NCBI GenBank assembly: GCA_002803225.1
Contig: NXFV01000718.1
Location: forward strand, 1 to 16,440
Length of the DNA stretch: 16,440 nt
Source: Gamarada debralockiae
Lineage: Eukaryota; Ascomycota; Leotiomycetes; Helotiales; Hyphodiscaceae
Reading direction: 5' to 3'
This document shows, piece by piece, positions 7,271-16,440 of the stretch. Position 1 is the stretch's first letter. Every line of letters starts with the position of its first letter. Under the pieces are notes generated by a model, which was not told the DNA's origin, did not search any database, and was given only the letters and a program-made list of their open reading frames with translations. The translations under genes were made by a program, and so were the position numbers.

Positions 7271-8794
7271 TCATTGCGGATACACAAAGAAAGCTATCGC
7301 AATGATCAAGTACGTCCCCACCAACATTGCTCCCTCAAGATAATTTGAGTCGCCATCGGCTATCAAACACTCCACGACAATAACGCTCAGGAAGAAGACA
7401 ATCGATCCGAAGGGATCAAATGATAAGCTCATGGGAATCCCCATCACCCAACCTAAAATTACCAATGCAGGTGTCACAAACAATGCAATTTGCATGCTGC
7501 TTCCCACAGCAACACCAAGTGACAACGACATTTTACCCCTCGCAGCGGCACGCATCGCGGATACGTACTCAGCGGCATTGCCAACGACAGGGAGGACGAT
7601 AAGGCCGATGAATGTCCGATTAATCGAAAGCGACTCAACGACTGAGTCGATACTTCCCACAAGGTGTTCAGCGCACATAGCGATCAGGATGGATATGGCG
7701 AAAAGGGTTGTGGTTGCCACGACTGGCGTCAGGACTGCGAGAATCTCCGAGTCAGCAATGGCTCAATAGAGATGAATGAGGAGACTGATACTTACGCCCG
7801 TCCTCATGTTTCTTCTCATGCTGATCGTCGTGCGGTTCTTCGAAGAGCTCCGAGTGCGTCTTGAGTTGAAAATGCAGATATATGAGGTACAAGACGAGCA
7901 CAATGATGGCGGTGCCACGAGAAAGGCCGAGGATACTGTTGAGTACTTCTTCAGGTGGATGATTGGCTGGGAACACCAGGTTCAGTGCTGCCGGGATCAT
8001 GAGCGAAGCGGATGCGACAACCATGAGGGACGCCATGGTCGAGGCAGCGGTTGCGTTGAACTGACAATCATGGCCCCATCCGCCGATGAAGAGGCAGGCT
8101 CCGAGACACTACTCAGAGTTAGAAGTTGTAGTTGTAGATGCGAGTCATGACCTACGAGCAAAATATTTGAGAGGATTGCTCCAAGCATACTTGACTGAAC
8201 GATTGTAATTTCGCCGCGTGTGAGTGCAACAGTGCTGACCTAGAAGAGTTCAGCAGCTTTAAACAATGGCCGGATATTGTGTTGCTCACAATCATTTCTA
8301 CCGCATTTCCAAACGTGGCATTCAATAAAGCTCCAATGACCTCCCCGGCTTCATTGGCCAGCTCTTCGGTCGCATTGCTCAACAGCATTGCTAGCGGAAG
8401 TATGGCGAGCATACTGAAAACGAAGACCAGGTTCGGATTCGCCCCCAACGCGCCAAATATGATACTGCATGGGACAAAAACGAGAAGTATAAGGAACTTG
8501 CTACTCGTGAGGAAGTCCTTCAATCCGTGCCATGGTCGATGGCGTCGTGCGGCGGAAGGACTGGAGCAGGGTGGCTTGTCGCCATGCTTCTCCGATACAG
8601 CGCTGCGAGGTTGACGACTTGGGTTTCGACGGAAGATTGTGGGCGCTGTTTGGCATTTCAGTAGCATAGACTCTGAATCGCTCGCTGTGAATCAACGATT
8701 CAACTCGAGTGATCCTGGTTGTCAAAAGCATCCCATCCTTTGATCGCTGAAAAGGATAGAACGATTGCAACTTGGAATGGCATCACTCACCCAT
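7271..8794 (-). CDS. Vacuolar-type Ca2+/H+ exchanger (CAX/VCX1 family), 5 exons
   Basis: Model: complement(join(7271..7734,7796..8108,8156..8239,8290..8684,8791..8794)), 419 aa, usual length for fungal VCX1-like exchangers. Both CAX alpha-repeat signatures are present: GNAVEMI at residues 127-133 (in the context LLNATFGNAVEMIVSTVALT) and GNAAEYVSAM at 317-326. About 11 hydrophobic segments lie at 64-420. The acidic, His-containing loop ELFEEPHDDQHEKKHEDG (248-265) separates the two halves, as expected. The family exports cytosolic Ca2+ into the vacuole in exchange for protons. Introns are 61, 47, 50 and 106 bp, all GT-AG and frame-keeping. The first exon is inferred: ATGG at 8791-8794 joined across a 106-bp intron gives MASDSESMLL. 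Otherwise translation would start at the internal ATG (8665-8667) and lose seven residues. Divergent to the GGCT-like gene. Confidence 0.95.
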
Positions 8795-9531
8795 AATAAC
8801 AAACGGATGTCCAATTTGCAGAGGGCAAACAATAAACTTATAATCAATTTGCAGGGAAGATCATTAATTCTGCACGTTAAACATGGCCATAAGAGCCCAA
8901 TCAGTAAGAAAGGGTGGGGATCGACATAGAAATACGGACGAGAGTGGATCTTGGAGAATTGGTGAATGTTGCTTAACTGGGGACGATAAAAAAAACTTCG
9001 CAAAGAAGCCACAGCAAAGGCAAGGCTGAAACTGTAGAAAAAGGCGCAAACCAGCGGAGTGTGTTAGAGGAAGGTCCGCTCGATCCTGCCTCCAGCCAAT
9101 CATGTTTGGGAATGACTAACCGGCCTCGATCTCACGTCAACCTTGTGCAGGGCTGGCTTTAGAAGTCTACAAGGCTGACAAGACCTTTGATAACTCCGTC
9201 CCAGAGCTTTTGGACAGGCATAAAGACCTTTTTTGATAGAGAAAGGAGCAATGAAGTTTCACTGTCGTTTCTTCTCTTGGCAGCCTCGTAATTTTAGCGT
9301 CGTCGGCCTTTCGAATGTCCCGAAACTCCTTTCTGGCTCAAGAGTTTGTAATCAACCTCAATGTCGAACCACGACTCATTCCTCTTCTCTTTCAAGGTAT
9401 TAGTAGTATCTCAAGTGTCGAATACATTGTCTTTGGGATCTCAATTCATCGGAAACTTCTAGGAAGTCATCTCTTTGCCTTATTTTTCCTTATCTCCGAG
9501 GCTTTTATTATCTGCACTCACCTAGCCAAGC
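8795..9531. promoter_or_regulatory. Divergent promoter region between CAX exchanger and GGCT-like gene
   Basis: 737 bp without a supported gene; the long frames at 8722-9103 (-) and 9315-9923 (+) are unconserved-looking or run into the GGCT gene in the wrong frame. CAATTTGCAG occurs twice on the plus strand, at 8812-8821 and 8845-8854 (33-bp spacing), within 60 bp of the exchanger's ATG. The repeat is a candidate regulatory duplication, but I cannot match it to a known factor. The GGCT side ends in a T-rich then C/T-rich leader before the ATG. Confidence 0.5.
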
Positions 9532-10557
9532 ATGGCAGAGCAACAGGAGAACAGCAATATGTGCAGCGGCGCACAAGCTTCTACTGTTCTTCATCGCCTC
9601 TGGAACATGCACGCCGCTCCGTCTCCAGCCTCGAACGACAACAAACTTCCCGCTACTTCCCCTTCTCGACTCGCCGAATCAACAACCACAGACGAGAAGT
9701 CGAGCCCGGAAAAGACGATTCTCTACCTCGCATACGGTTCCAATCTCTCCGCAGAAACGTTCAAAGGAAACCGCGGCATAAAGCCACTCTCCGCAGTCAA
9801 CGTACACGTTCCCTCCCTCGACCTCACGTTCGATCTCCCAGGAATCCCATACAAAGAGCCCTGCTTCGCGAATACACGATATCGAAAGACATCCCCTTCC
9901 CATACCGACTACCACAAAGATAAGTGGCATAAGGGATTGATAGGGGTGGTATACGAGGTCACACTTGAGGATTACCGCACGATTATTGCTACAGAGGGCG
10001 GAGGAGCTAGCTACCAAGATGTGATTGTGCTTTGCTATGCAATTCCGCCTGGGATGGAGGGCTTGGATCCACAGCCCAGCGGTACGCCGTTTAGGGCGCA
10101 TACATTATTTGCACCCTCAGACAATAAGAAGGGAATCGCTATCTCAAGACCCGACCCAAGTTATGCGCAAGCTTCGGCTCGATACCTGAAGCTGATAACA
10201 GACGGTGCTGAGGAACACGAGCTGCCCGCAGAATATCTTGCATATCTCTACAACATTCGGCCATATACAATCACAACGTACAAGCAAAGGATAGGCCAGG
10301 CATTGTTCTTAGCAGCCTGGTTTCCCATTGTGACGTTTCTCTTTGCATTGGCGAGAACCACTGCAGGCGAAGATGGCAAGATCCCAAAATGGCTAGTACA
10401 AATCCAGGGTATGGTATTTATGCTCTTGTGGGCGAGCTACGATATTGCTTTTAAGAAGGTATTCGGGGACGGAGAGAGGACCATGGGAGAGAAGGATGAT
10501 GAGGAAGCGAGTATTGAAACGGCTTGGCGCGAGAAGGGTAAAAGGCTGGATGCATAA
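9532..10557 (+). CDS. Gamma-glutamylcyclotransferase-like protein with C-terminal membrane segments
   Basis: Single exon, 341 aa. Residues 62-170 carry the GGCT/AIG2-like fold signatures: YLAYGSNLS (65-73), where the YGSNL loop binds the gamma-glutamyl group, FANTRYRK (112-119), GLIGVVYEV (135-143) and ATEGGGASYQ (153-162), with E155 at the position of the family's catalytic acid. Enzymes of this family release 5-oxoproline from gamma-glutamyl peptides or glutathione. Residues 1-60 are a polar Ser/Thr/Pro-rich head. Residues 171-250 extend the domain (YLAYLYNIRPY near 235-245). Two hydrophobic segments follow at about 256-274 and 287-305, then a charged tail. The protein is therefore probably membrane anchored, with the catalytic part on one face. 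The ATG follows a C/T-rich leader and the first recognisable motif is well inside the frame. Family assignment is from motif memory; substrate is not determined. Confidence 0.9.
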   Translation: MAEQQENSNMCSGAQASTVLHRLWNMHAAPSPASNDNKLPATSPSRLAESTTTDEKSSPEKTILYLAYGSNLSAETFKGNRGIKPLSAVNVHVPSLDLTFDLPGIPYKEPCFANTRYRKTSPSHTDYHKDKWHKGLIGVVYEVTLEDYRTIIATEGGGASYQDVIVLCYAIPPGMEGLDPQPSGTPFRAHTLFAPSDNKKGIAISRPDPSYAQASARYLKLITDGAEEHELPAEYLAYLYNIRPYTITTYKQRIGQALFLAAWFPIVTFLFALARTTAGEDGKIPKWLVQIQGMVFMLLWASYDIAFKKVFGDGERTMGEKDDEEASIETAWREKGKRLDA

Positions 10558-11025
10558 CTTGAATATGACTGTAGCAGGTAACACAATGGCAACGCTACGA
10601 TTTACAGCTTCACATGCCAGTGCACTTCTCCCAGGATGTGGGTCATCCCGAGCGGAGATTACCCATACGTTGAAGGGGCTGTGGTCTTGGCGCTAACACA
10701 GGGCTGAGGCTCTTGGCAATGCAAGCCTTCGGGGAAGGTGTCGCTTTGAAGTCGAAGAGGATGTCGAGGCTATGGATGTTGGGGGCCGTTGGAAACAGGA
10801 TTTGCTTCAATTGGTCCACCTCTCTGGGATGCCGTGACAGACAGGGATCTCATAGGCCAGCCATATCACCCTCAGCCTTTTCTTAGATTACCCCCTTTTC
10901 ATCTTAGCCGCTCCTAGTTACCCCGTATTACTCTGATTGCTTGAGCAATAAAGCTTAATGGTCGCATTCTAGATCTTTTCATCCCGTCTTTCACTTCGTT
11001 GTGTTTTTTCCCCTATCCTTCAACA
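10558..11025. other. Tandem intergenic region between GGCT-like and CorA-like genes
   Basis: 3' flank of the GGCT-like gene, then promoter of the CorA-like gene. A C/T-rich run from about 10865 to 10935 and AATAAAG at 10947-10953 precede the ATG at 11026. The short plus-strand frame at 10445-10696 has no recognisable content. Nothing else is seen. Confidence 0.45.
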
Positions 11026-13985
11026 ATGGGAAACCGTTCACCACGTCCCACTTGTCTCGGCGACAACGGGAAAGATCTAGTGACCTACGAGCACAGTGAT
11101 CGTATCCTGGATGTTTCATTACACTATTTTGGCTGCTTGAAAGCATCAGAGCGCGCTTCATTCTTTGCCCAGTTGCCCAAGAAATCGCAAAAACGCATTG
11201 CCCAAGAAGCACGTCGAATTCAACGATTAAGATCCTTGTTCAAAGCGAATACAAATCCGAAGGCAAGGACTATTCTCGAAGAGTTCAAAGCAGGTGCCAA
11301 AGACTGGTATCGCCATGACCACAAGCTGGACCCAAGTGATGCTCAGTATTCGCCTCCGGAGGATGGATCGAATAGTAGCGTGGATGAGGATGTCAAAGCG
11401 GGCATAATATTCTTTGAAAATGGACGACCATATGACATTCCGGGACTCGACAACCAGTTCCCTAACCAGAAGATCTCCATCAAAGATCTTCTGTCTGACA
11501 GCCCGGATGCGAGTCCCCTTATTAAGCCGTGTGAAGGAAACACGATACGGTATTTTCACTTACCTGCAAACAACATGATTTGGGCCGAGGTAAGTGCAAG
11601 ACCAAGGTTTTCGGGCGGCCTTTAATGTTCAAGACAGGAAGCTATAGCTCGTTACTATAATGAAGAACGTCCTAAGGACGATGACTTCATTTTTGATTTA
11701 GAACTGGCGCAAAGGTCCAAGGCACAAATGGTCCTCCGGCCAGAGTTTTGGAAAGGCCAGCAGCATGGTGATAGAAATGCAGAGGTTCATGCTCGACACA
11801 TGAGACCTCTTTGCGATACAATACCTACCAGTAGGTCTTTCAATTTGTATCAGCACCCAGTTGCCATCACTAATGTATTTTCGTACAGCCTCAGGGGCAC
11901 CCAACAATCTTGTACTCTTTGTAAGTTAAGGCAATACAATCGGAACACTTTTAATCGATTGACAAATTTTACCCTAGATGCACTACCTTCATTGGGAAAC
12001 CGACAGAGGCAGATCTCAATCCGCGAACGCGATCAAAGAGGCCGGCAAAGCTCAGATTCCAACGCTTGGGGAAGTCGTAGACGAAGTGACAGCCAACGAA
12101 CATCCAACTATCGACCAAAGCTCCACACAAAACAGAACCGATCCAACAATGAAGCGTCGGAAAGGGCTAGCCAAGATGCTCTTCTACGCGGCGAAGCTTT
12201 CGGAAGCTATGAACTCGTATTCCGATGAACGACTGATCTACGAATACTTGCATGAGGATCCACCTTTACATCCTCGACGGACACTCGATCAGTCGTATTA
12301 TGGGTCATTGAAGAATACGCAAGCAAGAGATAGAGATCAGGTTGTGTACCGTGCCACAACCCCGCAGCACCATGACTGTGTCGGGAATGAGCTGGATGGG
12401 AAGTGTGCGCAGTGTCAAGATGATGTTAAGATGGTGCCAAGGGTTATTATGGTTGATCAACTGTGGATGTGGATTTTGGATGAGGGTATGTGGTTTCTAG
12501 CGTCGCTGGACCCGGTTGAACGTCCCGGAAGAATACTGACATGGTGACTGATAGGTACGATCATCACCTGCTTCCCAGAAAGATGGGGCAGGCGCAATCA
12601 GGATCCATCAGCAGTCTACCAAAGTATCCAAACACGTCTTGCAACTATTCCAGAAGGAGAGATCCGCTCTGTCTACGACCTTGCGCTCATCATTGTCGAT
12701 CAATGCTCCCGAGTCTTCTTCGATCGTTCGAACCCCACGAATGCGGCACCGAAACTAATAGATCTTTTCGCCGATGCGATCAGAGAAGTGGTAAGCCTTC
12801 ATCCTACGGTTTGCAAAAAGGGTCGCGCTGACTTAGCGATTCTCGACAGACGTACAAGCAAACTGCAGCATTCGATCAATTCCTGACATACACCCATTTA
12901 GCATCAAACTTCAACGCAAAGGATAAATCGGGCAATACAGCAATGCAAAATGCTCTTCTTAATATCAACCCAGAGGGGAATCTCATGAAGGAAGTTAAGG
13001 ATATTCTTGATGAATTGCATATCATGATCAGGATTCAGCTTCAGCAGCAAGCTGTGGCTGTATCTTTTGTGGAACACATCAAGAGGATTCTGCAACCGAA
13101 AATGGTAGATCCCATGGATCCTTGTGCTGAGATGTTGAACCAAAATGTGGTTTCTGTCGATGACCAATCTTTGAGAAGGGAACAGCTCCTGGATGCCAAG
13201 AGAATCATTGCACATGCTGATGCCCTGTTAAAAGGAATCCAGGATCGAATGGCGGAGCTTAAGACGTTGGAGGATGCCGCGAACAGCACATCTGCTGCCG
13301 TAAGTATTAGCTCTTTTGTGCGTCGCCAGGTTTTGCTGACTGCATGCAGCTCAAAGATCTTCTTACGCTCAAGCAACAACAAGCCGGCGTCATCGAAGCC
13401 CGCGAAGCCGTCAAACAAGCTACTGAAACGTTGAAGCAAGGTCGATCCATCATGCTATTCACCGTCGTCACGATCGTATTCCTACCCCTCGGATTCTGCG
13501 CGACTCTCTTCGGGATGAATACCGCCGAGTTCAACGGCGGACTCCTAACTCTCCATGAACAGTTTTATTACATGTTCCCCATCTCAATCGCTATAATCCT
13601 CACTTCCTTCCTCCTGGCCTTCAGCTCCAGTTCCTTCTTATCATCTCTCTTCTCGCTCATCTGGGCTGGGTTGTCGTATCCAACAAATATTTCATTAACT
13701 TGGGTTCTTACGAAATCGGGAATGTTTATGATTTCGAGGGATTTGGTGGGGAAAGCGAAACGACTTAAAGATAAGGAGAGGAAGAAGACGGGCCTTATGA
13801 TGGCGGAGGCTAGGAGGGAGAAGATGGATTTGGGTTCCAAGATTGAGGGCTGGAGAGAGGGCGGTGGTGAGGTTGTTAATGGTGTTAGGAACGGGGTGGG
13901 AAAGACGTTGAATATGAAGGGCAAGGCAGAGAGGAATGGATCGATGAAGGTCGACGTTGAAAGTTTAGGGTCTGCAGAAGTTTGA
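11026..13985 (+). CDS. CorA-like Mg2+ transporter-fold protein, 7 exons
   Basis: Model: join(11026..11589,11638..11830,11889..11920,11978..12485,12555..12790,12850..13299,13350..13985), 872 aa. All introns (48-69 bp) are GT-AG with frame kept. The long soluble N-terminal part contains blocks I know from large fungal CorA-like proteins: RYFHLPANNMIWAEEAIARY across the first junction, YLHWETDRGR (residues 266-275), RTLDQSYYGSL, QVVYRAT and RVIMVDQLWMWILDEGTIIT. Residues about 560-690 are long charged helices, matching the CorA stalk. TM1 is at about 695-714 and ends in the diagnostic FGMN (715-718); TM2 is at about 731-752. A basic, Gly-containing cytosolic tail follows. CorA proteins form pentameric Mg2+/divalent channels. 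Whether this large fungal branch transports Mg2+ is not established by sequence. The ATG at 11026 is preferred over the in-frame one at 10999 because MGNRSP follows the C/A leader, but this is uncertain. Confidence 0.93.
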
Positions 13986-14806
13986 TTAATGGGGCGTATG
14001 ATTATATGTATGATAATAGACGAAGCCCATTCCCAAAATATCAAGTTATGTCTGACTGGTCCCCCTCTCTCTCTCTCGTCCTTCCAAATCCCTCTCATTT
14101 TCTCCTTTCTAGTCTAGCCTCAAATACGCTCATATACATGCGCAGAACACCTTAAATGAGAAGCAGCTACAAGCAACAATGCATCAAAACAAACAATCAG
14201 AAACAGATATTGACCTCCTTTTCAGCATTCGAGTCAACATCAATAAAGAACTTCCAAAACATATTTGTGAATGTTCGAGGTACATATGGTTCATCCAAGC
14301 CGCCACTAAGATGTTCATGACGTCGTCAACCTTGAGTTCTTTGGCGGCGTAGGTAGCAGGGCATAGAATCGGCATGGTGGGGTGGCGGTGATTGATTTAC
14401 CTAGCTGGATGGATGGTTCGAGGTGATGTGAAGGATATTCGGATGAGTCCTTGAGCCTGTTAGAGTGATCTGTGAATTAACGTGGGAAGATTTGTGTTGA
14501 CTTGTATTCGCTGTGGACAGATGTTGGATAAGATGCATTTCCGGCTCCTTCTTCAGATGGGCAATTCTACATTGCTCTCGAAAGAACAAGATTGCCTGCA
14601 GAAAGGTTTGAGCTCGCCTCTCTTGAAACTCTCCCAATACTCTCGCCTAATCTACCCCCCTATGAGCCTCAAATAGGGTCACAAGGCCTGTAATTCAGGG
14701 CCAAGCGAATCGCATTAGATAAGGTTTCGTAGTTGAACGGTGGTAAGCAACGTTGCTATTTCTATATACACGCAGGGCTGACCTACAGGTAACAAGTGCT
14801 ACCAGG
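13986..14806. other. Intergenic region with a CT microsatellite; one doubtful minus-strand ORF
   Basis: A CT tract lies at 14065-14077, in the 3' flank of the CorA-like gene. A minus-strand frame, 14184-14375 (63 aa, MPILCPATYAAKELKVDDVM at its start), follows CACC directly before the ATG and could be a small gene or the first exon of one. An optional intron (GTACCT...AAAG, about 66 bp) lies inside it. It has no recognised domain. The rest (14376-14806) shows no coding or RNA signal that I can support. Confidence 0.35.
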
Positions 14807-15863
14807 TCATACAACCTCGTTCACACTTCTGTCACAACTTTTCAAAGCTCTCTCAACATCAACCATCCACGTACTAACTGCAAGACCAGTCGCCGACCTT
14901 CCCTCCCATGTCGTTTCAGAAACCCAAATCTTCCTCCCTTCCTTAATCGTCTTGATTAACCTCTCATTCAACCCCTCATCCTTCGCCCGAAACATCGACA
15001 CAACGTGCACACCGCAAAACTTTCTTTCTCACTACAAGCAAGTAGCTCATAGTTTTCACTCTCATCCAACCACTTTGCAATTTCTCGTGCCAAGCTCACT
15101 TGTCTAGCCAACATGTCTGTTAACCCTTCGCGACCATACGCAAGCAGGACAGTGTAGACGGGGAGAGCTCTGAAGCGACGAGAGTTCTCAAGACCGATGT
15201 TCAAAGTTTGAGGAATTTCCCCATCTTCAGTAACGAGGCAGCATTTGCTTGAAAGAGTAGTTAGGGACCGGGTTAGGAATAGTCCGCAGTCGTAAGGCTG
15301 TAGACGAGAAATTATCAGTCACAAGGCTTGCGAAACTTGAGTGGAACTGCAGCTTACTACGCTGAGAAGTTTACGACAGTCACCGGTAAGAGAATCCGCA
15401 AGCTCGAGACCAGAGACAAACTCGTTAATCTGTGTAACTCAGGAGTCTGAGGGAGGCTGCGGCAGAAGAGTCCAGACGCTAAATTGGAATGAGCTTCGGC
15501 CAATCAGGATTTAGGGGGAAAAACTTGGAGAAACTGGGGATACTTCCCCCCATCGATACGTAACCAGGCGCCATACTGATCACAAAGAGCTCTTACCTTC
15601 TTCAAGATATCAACATTGATACCAAACTTTCCGGCATTCACTTCCCCCGCACTCAGCAAAAAAAATACTCACTACTACTTCCATCTCTCTTTTCAACTCG
15701 TGCTCCAATGCCTCAAGGTCCACTTTCCACGATTGATTCTCTCAATATCTTTTACACACTCCCTTCCAAGCCCCACAACAGACACAGCTTCGACAATAGA
15801 ACTATGCGTCATCGCAACCAAAACTTGCGCCTCCAATTTATTGTCTTTTCTAGTTCTAATGTC
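14807..15863 (-). pseudogene. Group II PLP-dependent decarboxylase (amino acid decarboxylase-like), frameshifted and 5'-truncated
   Basis: Segments of the pyridoxal-dependent decarboxylase family occur in order on the minus strand. They are AMTHSSIVEAVSVVGLGREC; VDLEALEHELKREMEVVVS; SAGEVNAGKFGINVDILKKV followed by CDQYGAWLRIDGG; GLELADSLTGDCRKLLSV, holding the Lys that would bind PLP (CRK in place of the usual HK); then, across a good intron at 15298-15357, PYDCGLFLTRSL; LNIGLENSRRFRALPVYTVL; and FRAKDEGLNERLIKTIKEGR, ending at 14807. Frame changes occur near 15735, at an A8 run (15658-15665), near 15430 and near 15012, where one G seems lost. A donor that should read GT reads GG (GGAAGT, 15542-15547) while its acceptor at 15479 is intact. 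Nothing recognisable as the N-terminal third is found beyond 15863. The gene is therefore dead unless the assembly is full of indels. Confidence 0.85.
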
Positions 15864-16388
15864 CTGTTAGGTGTTCAACTATCTAGTCCGCCTATTGCAG
15901 AACCGCAGCATTTCCCAATATATCGAGAAACACCCTGCCGCATATAATAAAGTCGTAGCAGCTTCTTATTTAATAAATAATACTTAACCTCTTAACTCTC
16001 TTTCTTATATAAGTTAAGCCCTTCTCTTTATTTCTTTTTCTTTTTAAAGTTAGATAATATTATAAATGCCTTAGTTCTTATGTTATAAAATAGTAAAAGT
16101 TAATAAATCTAAGAACTATAAATAAAATGGTTTGGGGGCCAAAAGAGCGGGGGAATAAAGAGGAGAGAAGACCAAGTTTCAGTCAAAATGGTTTGAGCAT
16201 ATTGATTTAGGACACCAATACAACAAATTAAAGAAAACAAAATCCATTTGCAATACTAACACTAAGGAGTGGACGCTATTCCAATAATACAAATCCGCCC
16301 CTACGAACGTTTTTGTCTGATTGGAAAACATTATTCCTCCACAAACACACTCTCCAGGGAAAGCAATAATCAAAAAACAATCCGCGTA

Positions 16389-16392
<4 letters not shown>
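15864..16392. other. AT-rich, gene-free block beside the truncated decarboxylase
   Basis: Positions 15950-16133 are extremely rich in A, T and TpA (TTAATAAATAATACTTAA-like strings), as expected for RIP-mutated repeat DNA in ascomycetes; no index was computed. A short motif, AAAATGGTTTG, occurs at 16125-16135 and again at 16186-16196, separated by a GC-richer patch. The minus-strand 64-codon frame at 16179-16373 has no recognisable content. No terminal inverted repeat or ORF of a mobile element was found. Confidence 0.45.

Positions 16393-16440
<48 letters not shown>
16393..16440. repeat. Poly(T) tract of at least 48 nt at the window edge
   Basis: An uninterrupted T run reaches the last base. 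It could be the poly(A) tail, seen in reverse, of a minus-strand LINE-type or retroposed element lying beyond the edge, a simple homopolymer, or a contig-end or sequencing artefact. The window alone does not decide. Confidence 0.85.

Noticed and set aside
9315..9923. 202-codon plus-strand ORF upstream of and overlapping the GGCT-like gene
   Set aside because: Its second half is an Arg/Ser-rich frame shadow of the GGCT coding region, and the first half has no motif.
574..13985. A transporter-based or biosynthetic gene cluster
   Set aside because: The intact genes have unrelated housekeeping-type roles, mixed orientations and no core biosynthetic enzyme or cluster regulator between them.
1..16440. 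CRISPR arrays, prokaryotic operons, ribosome binding sites
   Set aside because: The window is spliced eukaryotic DNA and no regularly spaced repeats were seen.

Overview
This is nuclear DNA from a filamentous ascomycete (Pezizomycotina). Its multi-exon genes have introns of about 45-70 bp with GTAAGT/GTATGT/GTGAGT-type donors and CTAAC/CTGAC-type branch points close to the acceptor, and all recognisable families are typical of that group. The class cannot be fixed from the sequence; a leotiomycete-like genome would fit.

Layout from left to right. Positions 1-573 are an AT-rich, TpA-rich intergenic stretch ending in a promoter and 5' UTR. Positions 574-3061 (+) hold an 11-exon amino acid transporter of the AAAP/Aa_trans family with a long serine-rich cytosolic insert. 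Positions 3395-5938 are a gene graveyard on the minus strand: a short C-terminal gene fragment, a pepsin-like (A1) aspartic protease pseudogene carrying several frameshifts, and an unidentified decayed gene. Positions 6346-6780 (+) are a small single-exon conserved-looking protein. Positions 7271-8794 (-) are a five-exon vacuolar-type Ca2+/H+ exchanger (CAX/VCX1 family), divergently transcribed from a single-exon gamma-glutamylcyclotransferase-like protein with a C-terminal membrane region (9532-10557, +). Positions 11026-13985 (+) are a seven-exon CorA-like Mg2+ transporter-fold protein that keeps the GMN motif. Positions 14807-15863 (-) are a heavily frameshifted group II PLP-dependent decarboxylase pseudogene, cut off at its 5' end beside a very AT-rich block (about 15950-16130). 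The window ends in a 48-nt poly(T).

Five genes look intact and four of them encode membrane proteins (amino acid, Ca2+, Mg2+-type transporters and a membrane-associated GGCT). I see no operon-like or biosynthetic-cluster logic linking them; the neighbourhood of transporters is probably coincidental. The most notable features are the density of decaying genes between intact ones, the serine-rich repeat-bearing insert in the transporter, the GGCT-plus-membrane architecture, and the poly(T) at the edge. I found no convincing previously undescribed system. Exon models were assembled by hand from reading-frame continuity, splice sites and remembered family motifs; none was checked against RNA or a database.
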